This document shows, in pieces, positions 1-11,290 of a stretch of DNA of 32,337 nt. The notes beneath the pieces were generated by a model that did not search any database, was not told the origin of the DNA, and was given only the letters and a program-made list of their open reading frames with translations. Origin of the DNA: Spirogloea muscicola. Its lineage: Eukaryota; Streptophyta; Zygnematophyceae; Spirogloeales; Spirogloeaceae. The stretch is taken from positions 562,599 to 594,935 of the forward strand of contig WELB01000017.1 in NCBI GenBank assembly GCA_009602725.1, read 5' to 3'. Every line of letters starts with the position of its first letter. Position 1 is the first letter of the stretch. The position numbers were made by a program, and so were the translations under genes.

Positions 1-1503
1 TGGCAAGCCAAGACGGCGGCGCATAGCATCGCAAAACAAAGCATTCTCCATCCGCAAGCCCGCATGCAAAGGCAAAGCGCGGAGCCACTCAGACGCTCCC
101 AGAGACGAAACAGATAGGAGCCGAGCCTGGCCTCGAGCATCTCCTTGGAGGAGACTCCGGAGATGCTCCAGTGGTTGCTCGTCTGCAGCACGGGTAAACC
201 GCGATTGAGCCTTGACATCAGAAACGTCAGCCCAGGCAGCAAAACTAACAGGCTCATTTACCAGAGGCGGGTATGCGGCAAAGAGGTCCTGTTGGCATGC
301 TTTGAGAGTCACTTGGAAAGGCAGACTCCCCTGAACCACGGTACTGATGTGAGGCGCCAACACACGTTGTTGCCCAAGGAGGAATCGTCCAGATATGGAC
401 GAAGCCACCTGGGCCCAGCAGCCAAGGTACGCTGGTCTGCACAAGCGGACCAAGGGGCGACAACCAAGCCCACCGAGACGGATGGGCAGCGTACATTGCA
501 CCAGTGCTGCTGGGGACTGCTCTAGAAGTGGGTGAGCAATCATGTCAGCTAGGCATCGTTGGAGCCTGACATCTATGGATGCATAGACCTCATCCATGGT
601 AACCGAAGGTGGGACCGTTCTTAAGAGGTAACACGGCCGCTGTGCCACACTCCTGGTCAAAATGGCCACTGCCAACTGAGAGTCCCCGAGGGTGGGGAGC
701 TCTGGCAGGACCTGCATATATCCTTGGAGACGAGCAAGGACAGCACCCTCCGAGAAAGACGGGTCCCCTACAGGCACTCCCAAGATCTTCAAACCGCCCT
801 CTGGTGTCTGACAAGATGTAGGCAACGAGGGAAGGAGGGAAAGAGGGATGCCATTGGGGGACCAGGCAGAGCACTTGGCAGTACTTATCCCAAGCCCGAT
901 GAGCCGGAGCTGGTGCTGAAGCGTGCCAAAAGCTCGCAGCACCTCCTCTGGGGGGCCGAGGAGCGTAGTATCATCCGCGTAACTCGGGAGGAGAACGCCA
1001 GGGTGAGCGCTCGCCGTGTTGCGCAAAGCACGGTGATGCGCCAGAGCAAAGAGAAAACCACCCATGGGATCACCTTGACGTGTCCCCGTCTTTGACTGCA
1101 AAACAGCCAAAGAAGTCCCTGCCCCCCACAACAATGCAGATGGCGAGCCATACATGCAGCGGAAGTGAGGGAGGAGGGTGGGAAAGTACTGCCTTAGCTC
1201 CTCGGCGATAACCTGCCGATCCACGGAGTTGAAGGCGTTCTGTACGTCCACGCTCAGGGCCAGCCAATGGGGGTTTACATCCAGTGCCGCTCGTACCCCG
1301 TGCACCAGGGTCTCAGCGCCAGCACGCATCCCAGCCCCAAACTGGTGGGGATGGAAGTGCGCCTGGGCATCGTCCTGGATCTGCATGATTAGGGTGCGCC
1401 CCACAAGGCGCGCCAGAACCTCCCCCATCGAGATAGGACGCACTCCGCCGTTGTCCTTCTGCAAAGCAATGAGATTGGGGAGGGCGTCCGCCGGCCGACC
1501 CGG
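1..1503 (-). mobile_element. Non-LTR retrotransposon reverse transcriptase, partial (runs off left edge)
   Basis: The minus frame whose codons end at window position 1 has no stop from 1503 to 1, giving 501 codons; a TGA at 1504-1506 bounds it upstream. Read 5'-3' it shows GGVRPISMGEVLARLVGR near 1440-1390, motif A VDVQNAFNSV near 1250-1221, motif B TRQGDP near 1085-1066, and the catalytic YADD at 981-970. A thumb segment GLKILGVP, a GGLG block and RRLGLP at the very edge follow. This order is that of non-LTR (LINE-type) RTs, whose product is a target-primed reverse transcriptase. RRLGLP normally comes just before a Cys/His finger and endonuclease domain, which would lie left of the window. 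No start codon is evident, so the copy is 5'-incomplete or frameshifted near 1504. The core looks undamaged and may be young. RT identity is strong; the clade is inferred from other fragments in the window. Confidence 0.9.
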
Positions 1504-1861
1504 TCAAGCGGACCCCCTTGCGAGGCGGGATAACCCGTCACGACCCTTCTTCCCTGGTTACTCGCAACCACCTCAAAAGCGCCACCGCCTGCCGCGCCCC
1601 GCCGCCGCCGCCGCTGGCCGCGCCACTGCCGCGGCTCGGCGCGAGAGCGCCGGGGCGGCGCGCTCTCGCTGGTAAACGAAGCCCCGGAATGCTGCCTTCA
1701 CCGGCGCCGCGCCGGCGGCGAATCGCGCCAGCGCTGCGCTCGCCAGCCAGAGCTGCCTGCGCCTGGCATGAGGTGCCAGAAGAGCTTGCCAACGGAATGA
1801 GCAACCGGAATGGTGCACGCGGTGTCGCCTACACGGCGGTGGTATCATAGGCAAACCTACG
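1504..1861. other. GC-rich spacer between RT fragment and fucosyltransferase A
   Basis: About 360 bases with a strongly GC-rich core (about 1590-1760). The minus frame here is Ala/Arg-rich (includes FAAGAAPVKAAF) and could be a frameshifted upstream part of the RT, but the match is too weak to call. It must also hold the 5' UTR or promoter of the plus-strand gene starting at 1862. I see no TATA-like box I would defend. Confidence 0.4.
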
Positions 1862-4800
1862 ATGAAGAGCACCGGGTCAAACCGAGAGCACCGGCGACGC
1901 CTCTCGAGGGGGCAACTTGTGGTGATCACTCTCCTGGTCATCCTCGCGCCCCTCAACCTTTACCTCCTACTCAACGGAAACAGGTGCAAGCCGGCTATAA
2001 GCTTCTCTCGGGCAGCATCTTTGCATTCCTGTGCACGTCAGCGAGCTTGCATTGCTGCTTTGAATGTATACCTCAGAAGCAATGCAAAGTGTAAAAGCAC
2101 GTCCAATTGCAAGTGGTCGAGCAGGCTGCTTTGTGCCAGAGGCCGCGAAGCCTTATGACAAACTTGCCCTCATTGCAGGCAGAGCGCTTTGAGGTCGCAC
2201 TTACGGGACGAGCTCGATGAAGTCCTAGCCAAGAAGGAGGTTCGTGCCTGTGGAATACTTGATTGCCCCCCGTAGTGACTCCGACGTAGATCTGGGCCCC
2301 CCCCTCCATGCAAGCTCCTGCAAGTAAAGCATGTTGACGACTATCTCACAATGTTACAGGCGCTGCCAGTCAGAAGGCCGTTGTGAGGCTTGCGGGGGCG
2401 CGCATGTTTCTTCTTGAAGTGACTTGGTCTGCTCATGCTAACAGAAAGCAGATGCATTCTCCTCCAAGGAGATCTCCAGGCTGGACGAAGAGCTGAAGAG
2501 TACAAAGACTAGGTGAAGCTTCCCAAAGCCTACGCGATATTCAGTACTTGGCCAAAATAATCAATATGGTCTGGACAAGTGAGTTCTGGAAGCGGCAGCA
2601 GGCACAGATTCGTGCTTGGGTGTAAGGTCGCTTATACACTTTGCACCGTAGCTTGTGTAGACACCGGTGTCACACGAGCTGGTCAAGTGTTCTGACATAG
2701 TTGCATCTGTGCGTGCTTGGCTTGTAGTCTGGATGTTGTAGCGAATTCTGCACACACTTACCAGAGAGCAGCGGAGAATGCCAAGGTTGCCCTGAAGACT
2801 GCAGAGGTCGAAGCAGAACAATTGAGGCATGAAGTGTCTTCGTTGAAGAACCAGTCGTTAGGGCTACGCAGACCGTCTGGTATGTCCCACGAAAGGAACA
2901 ATGCAGATACTTGAGTTCCTTATGTATTGGCTTCTGATGGCTCTCAGGCAGGAAAGTGTGGAAGAATTATCACCTACTAACTGGTAGATGGTTGCAATCC
3001 TCACAGATCAGGTAGTACAGCAGCTTTTGGCACTCTGGGAAGCGAGTACATTTTTGGACTTACGAGCTAAGGACGACCAGGCTCTGCCAAGAAGAGCAGG
3101 TGGAGGCCACTGCCCCTGCCTGTCGTCAAAGCACCTGAGTTCACGTTGGACTTTCAATGTAGAAGCATTGGTTATTTAAGTGACTGTTGCTCGGTCTACT
3201 GCAGCAGCTTGATTGTAGCTTGGACAATCTGCAAATTCTTTCATATCATAGATGTCAGAGGATTCGGCCAGAAGTTCAGCTTTATGATGAGGCCACAGAA
3301 TACGACCCGAATAAGAGGTGCTCTAACTGGTCTATGCTGGTCTAGCTCCTCACCACTCTCTCTGGGCTGCAGATGGCTTGCCAGTTTTCGTTCCCCGGCC
3401 GCACCACCTGCAGGATTGTAAGAGAATGAAGGAGATGCAGGATGCACAGGACTTTCGGCAACAGTCAAGAAGTCGCCCAATTTGGTCCGTCTGGGGTGGG
3501 CAGGTATGATCTGAGGTTGGTGTGATGCTCACAGCCGTTGCCTTTGTTTGCTTGTGTCGCAGTTGTCCACTGCTGTCCATGATGCATACAGACATAGAAT
3601 CTGTTTCTACTGACCTTGTAGTAAGCTTTCTTTCATGCAACCTTGGCGCGACACATGTTGATGAGTGCGTTGGACAAGGTGGATCTCGTCTAGGAGCTCC
3701 ACCCTTCCCCACCTTTCTTTAAGTATGGCCTTGTGGTGACTCCTATTGTTCAGCTTGGCTTTGCCATGGGGAAAACTGCACTTGGTCCAGACGATTGGGT
3801 GGAAGCGTCTGAAGACGTCCTTGGGGATAAAGACCGCACGATCTTGGGACCTTATCCACCCTGGGTAAGCTCATCTTCCTCTGATACCCTTCGCTTGGTT
3901 GATAGGCTTGCTTTGTTGCACTATCAGCCAGTAGGTGTCATGTCTTTGCTTCATGTTGAAAACATTTTGACCCTCATGTACTAGGCACGTTGCGCACGAC
4001 CATGACTAGGTTGACCCTATTAAGGCAGTCAATGGCATGGCATGACTAGACTGCTGATTGCTTGCGTCCCACTTCCGGGTTGGCTGTTGACGGCCAATTT
4101 GACAAGAGTCTACCGGGTCTCCTGTCATAGTGAGCGCACAATAGGATACTCACCATGTTTCCTGAGGTAGGGGTATTTCAGGTGAAAGGCAGGGACGAGG
4201 ATAATCTGGTATTCACAAGGAGAGCACAGAGAGACCTCTGGTTAATCCAGCACCCTCCAGATTGTTACGATCCTAAAGTAAAATTACTAATTTACCCCAT
4301 AACACGTGGTAATAGTGACGACATGGGCAACGGGGCTACTGTGAACATGCTCTCAGGAGCCTGGTACTATGCTATGCAACAGCAGCGCGTGTTTGTGATA
4401 CAAGACAATGAGAAGGCCAATCATACTGGCTGCACAGGTTCGCCTGGTTACTCTCGACCTGCAACAGCAGCTGTGAGGCAACTTGCCCTGCTTGACTGGT
4501 ACCATTAGACACATGTCACACAAGACTTCCTTGGACAACTTGGAGAATTGTTTTTATAGACATCTTGCAAGCATTGACAAGTTATCAACACTACATTCAT
4601 TGGCCTGCAATACCAGGCAAAGATAAGTTGCGGTGGAGCTGCTACTTCGCACCTGAGACATCCCCGGAGTGTCAGGCCAGAGTGGACGCACTGCCGCAGG
4701 ACCTATTTGCGGACACTAACTACCAGAACATTGAGTACAACGAGACTTTCTTCATTCTGAAAGACAAAGGGTCAATCTGGAGACCAGGCATGCCATAGTG

Positions 4801-6517
4801 AGTGCTGTTTATCTTCTCCTCTACCTTGCCCTTCAACTTTTCATGAGTAGATGCTCTGGCCTCCTGTTGTCACTACTCCTGTTTCTGCTTAGTAGTCACT
4901 GTTATGTAGCACTGGTGCACACATGCCATGAGCAAGGCGTGATGGTGAACACTGATGCTCACAATCACGAAACAGCACTTGGGGAGAACCCTACCGTGAC
5001 CTTCACCCCACAGTGGAGATGTTTGGCAAGATGGTACACGAGACCAATGTTGACTGGCACCGGTGGTGGTTTGCCCAGGTCTCTCCCTACCTTCACAAGA
5101 TTTGGTTCTGCCCAATTCCAATGCTTGCTTGGTATAAGCATGTGACATACAGACAGACTTGGCAAGCTGTCACTTTCATTAAGTTATGCCTGCACTCTCA
5201 AGTTGCAACATTTACATATATGAGTCAGAGTTCCATGCAGAAATAAATGACCTGCAACTACTTTCAGGTGCAACCTGAGCACATTGAAAGGCTGTCTTTG
5301 TCTTTCACTGCAGGTTACACGATACCTCACTCGGTATCCATCTGAAAGACTCTGCTTGCTCCTCAATCGAGCACGACATGCTGCTTTTGGCACAGAGGCT
5401 GCTCTGGATGCTGCAGCAGTACTTCCAGCTGGATGGCCGGAGGTTGTGCTCTCTAATTTGTCATGACCAAGCTGGACGTGCGTTCACCTGCTGCTGTGTC
5501 ACTGCCACGATGCCATAAGCCACAAGACTTCTGTCACACAAGATTGTTACCTTGGCTTTACATCAGCTGCACAGTCACAGCCTGGACCATAGTGTTCACA
5601 TGCATAGACTTTACCCATTCATCTGAGAGTTTCAACCACTACGATGTGTGTGTGATGTGAGGAGATGTGAGAATGCTATGCTCCATCGAGGCGCATTCGA
5701 AGTTGCCCCTGTGGGTGCACTAAAAGTGTTCAAACTTTGCCTGACATGGGCACATCAAGATCACTGGCACAGCATAGATTCTTGCTTGCAACTAGTGTGT
5801 GATGGTTTCAAATGTCTCTGGTGGATGTGCAGGTTGATGCTCCAGTTGTGGGGGAGGCGGAGGAGGTTGTCTGGCGCCTCGCAGACCCTTGGATGCCCCC
5901 CATCATTAGTGTGCATGTGAGACAAGGGGATAAATCTCAGGAGATGAGGATTGCGGAATTTGACGAGTACATGGTGCTGGCCAATCGCATTCGTCGCAGA
6001 TATCCACATGTCAAGAGTATCTGGCTTTCCACCGAGATGGAGGTCTAGTCTCCAACTCCTGCGTGCAGACATGAAATGTGCTACCATGCATACCTTTTGA
6101 GTGCCTGCTCCATTCCTTAGCAGTTATCTGCGCTCCAGACATATTGTTGAAACCTTGCAAGCAACACCGCACAAGCTGAGCTCTGACCAAAACTTGCATG
6201 ATGCGCATTGTTGGAACGTGCATCAAATGCAGACTGTGGTCGATGAAGCGCTTAAGCAAGCGGACTGGAAGGTCTACTTCACAAACACCTCTAGGCAGGC
6301 TCACGATGGTGAAAGTATCACCCAACACGAGCACCACATCATTGGGAGGCAGGCCAGCCAGGAGAATGCTTGGGTGAACTTGCTGCTAGCGGCGGATTGC
6401 AACTACTTTGTGGGCGCCCTGGGCTCCACATGGTCGGTCATGATTGACAACCTTCGCGTCACAAGCGGCAAGCAGATGTCTGCCTTCCTCACCGTCAATG
6501 GTGATCGATTCTGGTAG
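1862..6517 (+). CDS. Alpha-1,6-fucosyltransferase-like type II membrane protein (GT23/FUT8-like), copy A, about 17 exons
   Basis: Probable Golgi glycosyltransferase transferring fucose from GDP-fucose. Exons with matching phase: 1862-1983, 2179-2239, 2445-2512, 2767-2879, 2948-2983, 3007-3099. Then about 3250-3317, 3425-3503, 3724-3864, 4182-4437, 4617-4797, 5014-5078, 5314-5442, about 5670-5714, 5833-6042 and 6233-6517 (TAG). The ATG at 1862 opens a basic tail and one signal-anchor helix (LVVITLLVILAPLNLYLLL). A Glu/Lys-rich coiled coil follows, as in FUT8. The catalytic half has RWSCYFAPETSPEC, WWFAQ, TRYLTRYP, the sugar-nucleotide motif ISVHVRQGDK, then WLSTEME and NYFVGALGSTWSVM. FUT8 has HVRRTDK, so the second Arg is Gln here. 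No SH3 domain follows. Exons between 3100 and 3724 and the joins near 4797/5014 and 5442/5670 are not phase-resolved. It converges on copy B. The family is clear; acceptor specificity is unknown. Confidence 0.82.
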
Positions 6518-7288
6518 CATGCAAGTCTGACTTGGGATGCCTGTAATATTCCCCTTCACTCGTGCTTAATCTGGTGACATGCAGCCACTTTCGCAACATA
6601 GTATAGGTACCACATGGTCTGAGATCATAGAAAGTAGGCATAATAACTGTAGCGGGAGTGATTTTGTTGCAGCTTTGACATAGGTGTAGCTGCTGCGATT
6701 ATGCTCTCACCAGCCAGGAGTTGGCTTGATGAGAGCCCTGCCCTTGGTTGTGCTGGTTGTGCACAGATGATTATGGCATGCATAATTAAGCATGCGTAGT
6801 GCCCACTCCTTATTATTCTCATCAATTGCAGCGACCTTAAAGGAATATCTGTGGTACCACAGGGTCCCTCTTGGAGGTTATGTGCAGCAGGATAGGATTC
6901 TGCAGTTGTATGTATTGTGGAAAAGCTGCTTATCATTGCACTTATAACGAACTTGCACATCAAATGGATCAATCTACCCTGGAGGCGAAGGCAATCCGGC
7001 TCACATGCAGTTCTGCCCACCATCTCAGTGGCGGCACAGCATGCCAACCACCACAGTCTTCAGCAGAGCCATCAAACAAGAGGCAACATTGTGCAGCTGA
7101 CAAACATTGAGGTGAAGCTTGCATGTTAAATGATTGTGCCCTTGTTCCACCTGCCCATGTGGCACTGGTGTGAGTGTACAAGCTGACATCAAGCTGATCG
7201 CCAAATTAGAAAGTCCTCTGCAATGCGCGAGCCGTCTTTCAACAACATTAAGTGCAAGGTGTGCTTTGCAGGGGCGCAATGAGCGCAG
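6518..7288. other. Convergent intergenic region between the two fucosyltransferase genes
   Basis: About 770 bases holding the 3' ends of both genes. TGTAA, the usual chlorophyte poly(A) signal, occurs at 6542-6546, 25 bases after the TAG of copy A. No convincing equivalent was found for copy B. Plus-strand reading frames here are short and show no family signature. I see no RNA gene or repeat. Confidence 0.45.
6542..6546 (+). terminator. Putative chlorophyte poly(A) signal (TGTAA) of fucosyltransferase A
   Basis: TGTAA lies 25 bases downstream of the TAG at 6515-6517. UGUAA is the established green-algal polyadenylation signal. A pentamer occurs often by chance, so support is positional only. 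Confidence 0.35.
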
Positions 7289-10219
7289 CTACTTGCCCTC
7301 AAAGTAGTCCAACGTGAGAAAGCCCCTATTGAGTTTGCCACCGGTTAGCCGCAGCTCATTGATGAGGCGGTTCCAATTAGAGGCAAGCGTCCCTATAAAG
7401 AAGCAGCACTCGGAGGCAATGACAAGGTTGACGAAAGCGTTGCCAACTGCGTCGGCGAGGCCGACAGACTGCTCGTAGTCCTGGACGGACATGGAGAGAT
7501 GTGTCAGCCTGGGAAACTCTGTTGCGAAGACGGTCCAGCCTTTCACCGCCTTCGCAGCATCGACCACACTCTGCATAGGACAAGATACCACGGTTCCAGG
7601 TCAACAGCTCTCTTTGTGAGAGCAAGAGCAGAATAACAGAAAATCTCTCATACAGATTGGTTAAATTCCTGTAAACATTCATTCAATGTGTCCTTCTACA
7701 CCCTGCTGCTAAGTACTTCGAACTGGCAAGTTTGTGCAGGACCACAGGGTCATACTGTCCTCATATGCAACATGTTGCTCTTCCGCCTCGTTCAGAACAT
7801 AAAGGCAACACCATCCTACACAGTACTCAGTACCATGTGCCACTTGTGAGGCATCTGCAGACATTAATGAGATAGACATGAGCTAACACTCAGGTTGTGC
7901 ACCTGCATCTCTGTGCCGAGCCAGGCGTGTGAGATCCCTGGGTCATGAAGCCGCAGCCGCTCGGCAAGCTGCAGGTGCGCGTCCAGCGAGAAGAGCTCCG
8001 CCTCCTGTCACTTGTCGCCCTGCCGCACGTAGATCGACACTATGGGCCGCGGCATGTATGCGCCAGCGTCCAGCCACGCGGTGGTCTCCAGTCCATGCTG
8101 GACTGCGCCGGCAAGGTCGAGGCTGACCGACAGCGCAAATTTGGAAGCTGGGTCTTCTGTCTCCAGTCTTGTAAAGGCGTCCCGCCGCTCCACAACCGCT
8201 TCGCGCTTGCTCGTTCGACGAGGAGGGCACATGGAGTGGCTGAGCTGGCGTGCCACGGAGCGGCCGAAAGCCTGGTGTCGTGCACGATTGCAGAGGCGGC
8301 ATAGATACCGCGACGGCCACCGCAGGAGGTAACGTACAGACTGCGCCCGCCACCAGCTGAGCCGACCGCCCACCTCCTCCGCTGTGTAGCTGTAAGCCTT
8401 TCCGAGCACTTCCACAGAGGCTGCCGCAGCAGCCAGGCCGGCGGTGCTCGCTCTGTTGTTTTCAATTTCAAGCCAGCGGTCAGCTGCATCCCACTCTGTC
8501 ATGTAGCGATCCAGCCCCATCCGTCCAACAAGGACAAAGCGGTCCTCCGAGTCAAGGTCGGCTGTGTCTGCAAGCAATGATGGCAGCTGCTGCATCGCGG
8601 CAGCCGTGCAGTCTGCCGAGGTGGCTGGCCAGAAGTAGCAGTCCAGGCTTGCCTGGTCGTCGCCCTCGCACTCGGCATGTCGGGCCCGCTCGAAGGTAGG
8701 CGTCAGCACGAGCACGCGGCCCGACTTCACCACGGCGCTCATGACGCCAGAAATCATGTGGATCTGCGAGCCTATGCCGTGGCCGTCCGCGCTCGGCCAG
8801 GCCACGAGCGCCATCTTGACGCTTGGTGCAAAGCAGTCGGCTGGGTGCTGCTGCACCCAGATGTCCCGCTGGACCTGGCGTGTCAACAGCAGGTTGTCAT
8901 CATCCCCTCCCACAATCTGCAATACAAGGCCAAGTGCATCGCCCTGATCAGTATTGCATTGGTAGTGAAGGGCTTCTCCATCTGTTATGTAGGACTGAGG
9001 ATTGACTTTTCTACTCTTCAAGGACTTAGCTTTTGATCCCAATTTCAGGCATCTGAGGTGGTAGACGATTGACAATCACATCAGATCTCCAATTGCTTAC
9101 TGCAGGCCCTACCTGCCTAGATACTAACATTACATTGCCCACATCTGTCCTTGAGCCAAGCACGCAAGGGCCAATCACTGCTGCTGCATATGCCTCACAA
9201 TTGAACCCTTGTCTTTCTCTCACCATGACAAGCGTTCATGTGTTTTGCAGGCTTCTTGCCGGCTCCCTAAGAATGCCTATTATTCAGCTTGAAGAGAGTG
9301 CAGCCTGAAATTTTTGGTTGAAAGCTAGGGGTCAGGTTGTGAGGATGGGCTCAGAGGAGTTCTAAGTCTGGACTTGAGCTCATAGCATGCTCAGGCTAAC
9401 CTCGAGCCAGCACTGCGGTCAAAATGGACTTCAGCTGTTAGTGTCGGGCTTAGTCTAGGGTCTGGAGATTTGGACTGGAGTCAGTACCACAATTGGGGCT
9501 CACCCAGGGAGGATGGGGCCCCAGCAGGCCGTCAAGGGCCCAGGCCGGAAGGCCTCCATTGCTGTCGCGCCTGTCCAGGCTCAGGCGGACGCTAGCGAGC
9601 CGCTCACAGTCCTGCCGCAAGAGGGAGCAGGAAAGCCACGAAGAGCGGTAGACTTGCAGTTACAAGTCATGAATGCTGCGCTGAGCTCTTTAACAATCTT
9701 AAGAAGGCTTCTTTGTCTTATCATCCAGACTGCTCAACCTCATATGCAGACTCCATAAACACGCGCAACTGCAGCAGCACCACTTTGCATTGGCAGCTGC
9801 AGCCACCACAGTCGCAGCCACAGCCACAGCCACGTGTGTGAGTGGTACGCAGCTTGCAGCTGATTGTTGCTGCCAGTCCTGCGTGAGCAAGACTAGACCA
9901 TGGACTCTGCCGCACGAGGATGTGGCTCGCAAGTTCTTCAGTGTACCTGCAGGTGAGGTGCTGGGGGAGCCCAGTCGAGCTGAAGTTCGCCGCCATTGCT
10001 CCAGCCCTTTTCGAGGATGCCATGGTCTCGGGACCACCGAAGGAAGAGCGCATCCGCCGTGGACTCGCACGAGTGCCCGGGAAACAGGGCGGCCCAGAAG
10101 CCCGGCGGCTTGGCTGACGGCGGGAGGGCACAACCTAGCAGCAAGGCGCTGGCCAGCAACGTCTGTGCCACTGCGGCGACGGCGAGTGCCGCTGCAAGCG
10201 GCGTGCGCAGCAGTCTCAT
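7289..10219 (-). CDS. Alpha-1,6-fucosyltransferase-like protein (GT23/FUT8-like), copy B, interrupted by an in-frame TGA
   Basis: Paralogue of copy A, inverted and convergent. Exons on the minus strand: 10219-9947 (ATG, signal anchor LAAALAVAAVAQTLLASALLL, donor CAG/GTACAC), 9652-9504 (ends GLLGPHPPW at a donor), 8916-7903 and 7570-7289 (ends FEGK-TAG). One or more short exons probably lie in 9946-9653, such as LRVFMESAYE near 9770. The 1014-base exon starts IVGGDDDNLLLTR and contains LDCYFWPATSADC, SWWRAQ, VRYLLRWP and VSIYVRQGDK. It then meets TGA at 8010-8008 and continues in frame (QEAELFSLDAHLQL to LGTEMQ) to a proper donor. Copy A has Ser at the TGA position. The exon covers sequence that copy A splits by at least five introns. 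Either a recent pseudogene, a sequencing error, or recoding. Predicted place and role are as for copy A. Confidence 0.78.
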
Positions 10220-10785
10220 CAAAGTGCCTTGCGGCCAACTACACGCTGGGTCTGCTGCCAGACGGCACAGCCGTCAGATCGCCCACTGCAGCCGCGGAGG
10301 TATGGTCTCTGCTGTGCCATGAAATTTGTGTGTCCAAAGTGGAGCATAGTCGTACTAGACCTGCTTTGAGGGTACTCTGCCTGCCCATAGAAGTGGCCAA
10401 GCCTTTTTGAAATTAAGTCTGTCACAGTTTGGCAGTGTTTGTAGCCTGGAGCTCAATGTCGTCAAGTTGCGCCCTTGTGTCTTCAGCCCTTGCGTGGCTA
10501 CCACTACAACCGAGGAAGGGCGTCGATGCGTCTGCCAAAGACGTCAGCCTTGTCTCTCTACGCACATCGACTGACACCGCAACGTCGAAGCGGGACGAGG
10601 TGTATGCCTGGGACGCGGTCGGGCGACCTGGTAGCTTGACGTGCTGGTCCACGGGCATCCAGCTGGCCCTGGCAGCTGCTTATGGCCGTCTCATAAGGCT
10701 CGCCGTGTCGACAGTCCGGGGGCCATATTTGGGCTTCAACAAACAGCTCTTTCCAATACAAGGCAGTAGTGGCCTTCAACCCTCA
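10220..10785. other. Upstream region of fucosyltransferase B; no gene resolved
   Basis: Contains the presumed 5' UTR and promoter of copy B. Between 10422 and 10780 both strands have frames of 70-125 codons. The minus one ending at 10422 (SRFDVAVSVDVRRE, AEDTRAQLDDIELQ) looks mildly protein-like and could be a last exon cut off by the repeat at 10788. No family is recognised and no splice sites are convincing. Confidence 0.3.
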
Positions 10786-10787
10786 AA

Positions 10788-10947
10788 AGCAGGGGTTACT
10801 GAGTAATTTGTAGCTGCTTTCTTTCTTTGTGTGCTTTGGTTTCTTAGCGCTTCCTCTGGCTTCCTCTGGCCCCCTTATCGTTCTTTGTTCATTCTTATTT
10901 GGGCTGGCTTGTCCAGCCCCTATCCTCAATGGGCGAGCCCTTTCAAT
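10788..10947 (+). repeat. Left arm of a 160-bp near-perfect inverted repeat (retrotransposon 3' UTR)
   Basis: Begins with the last codons of the element ORF (AGC AGG GGT TAC TGA) and continues through its 3' UTR, including the GGGCTGG/CCAGCCC hairpin at 10901-10919 and GGGCGAGCCC at 10931-10940. The reverse complement recurs at 11557-11716 with only a few differences. This is an extremely 5'-truncated insertion in plus orientation. Confidence 0.85.
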
Positions 10948-11290
10948 CCTGGAAGTGGGTCCCCTGGACAGAGCCAGAGGCAGCAGCGAGGGCTCTCCCG
11001 GCACGAAGGTGCAGCGCACGGGCCATGGACCTCTGCAGCGAGACGGCCAAGCGCATGCGGTACACTTGCGCCAGCGACCCGGCTGCAGGAAAGTCTACCG
11101 GTTCACCACCGGTGCACAATGCATCGATTGAGCATGGCAAGCGCCAGCTGCATGTCCTGCAGCTCGGGGAGGCGGGCCACTGGCTGGAGGTGCTCCTGAA
11201 GGCGGACGCGCAGTTGCCCGTCGACGAACGCTGGCGTGCCGAACGGGACCCCAAGGATGGTGAGGCCGCTTGGGGGAGTTTGGCACCCAG
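10943..11290 (-). mobile_element. Chimeric retrotransposon fragment: RT thumb joined to element C-terminus
   Basis: From 11290 down to 11103 the minus strand encodes GLTILGVPFGTPAFVDG to LNRCIVHRW and a stop. This aligns with GLKILGVPVGDPSFSEG in the RT at the left edge. In another frame just downstream comes FPAAGSLAQVYRMRLAVSLQ, the C-terminal part of the same family. The finger and endonuclease region between them is missing, so this copy carries an internal deletion or template switch. It cannot be functional. Confidence 0.75.
10947..11057. repeat. Direct duplication, copy 1 (about 110 bp, identical to 11745-11855)
   Basis: Reading both segments base by base shows no difference apart from an N at 11854 opposite a T at 11056. 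On the minus strand it encodes part of the element C-terminus (LAVSLQRSMARALH, AASGSVQGTHFQD). Identity stops immediately after ATG in both copies. Confidence 0.88.

Noticed and set aside
8008-8010. Selenocysteine at the fucosyltransferase B TGA
   Set aside because: Copy A has Ser, not Cys, at the site, the family has no known selenoproteins, and I saw no obvious SECIS. Not excluded without a folding search.
7990-8012. A very short intron removing the TGA in fucosyltransferase B
   Set aside because: A GT...AG of about 16 bases is far below known algal intron sizes, and the residues it would remove align with copy A.
9800-9835. CAGCCA tandem hexamer as a functional element
   Set aside because: A short simple repeat within a probable intron of fucosyltransferase B; too short and degenerate to interpret.
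10429-10806. 125-codon plus frame upstream of fucosyltransferase B
   Set aside because: No family motif, runs into the inverted repeat at 10788, and the opposite strand is equally open.
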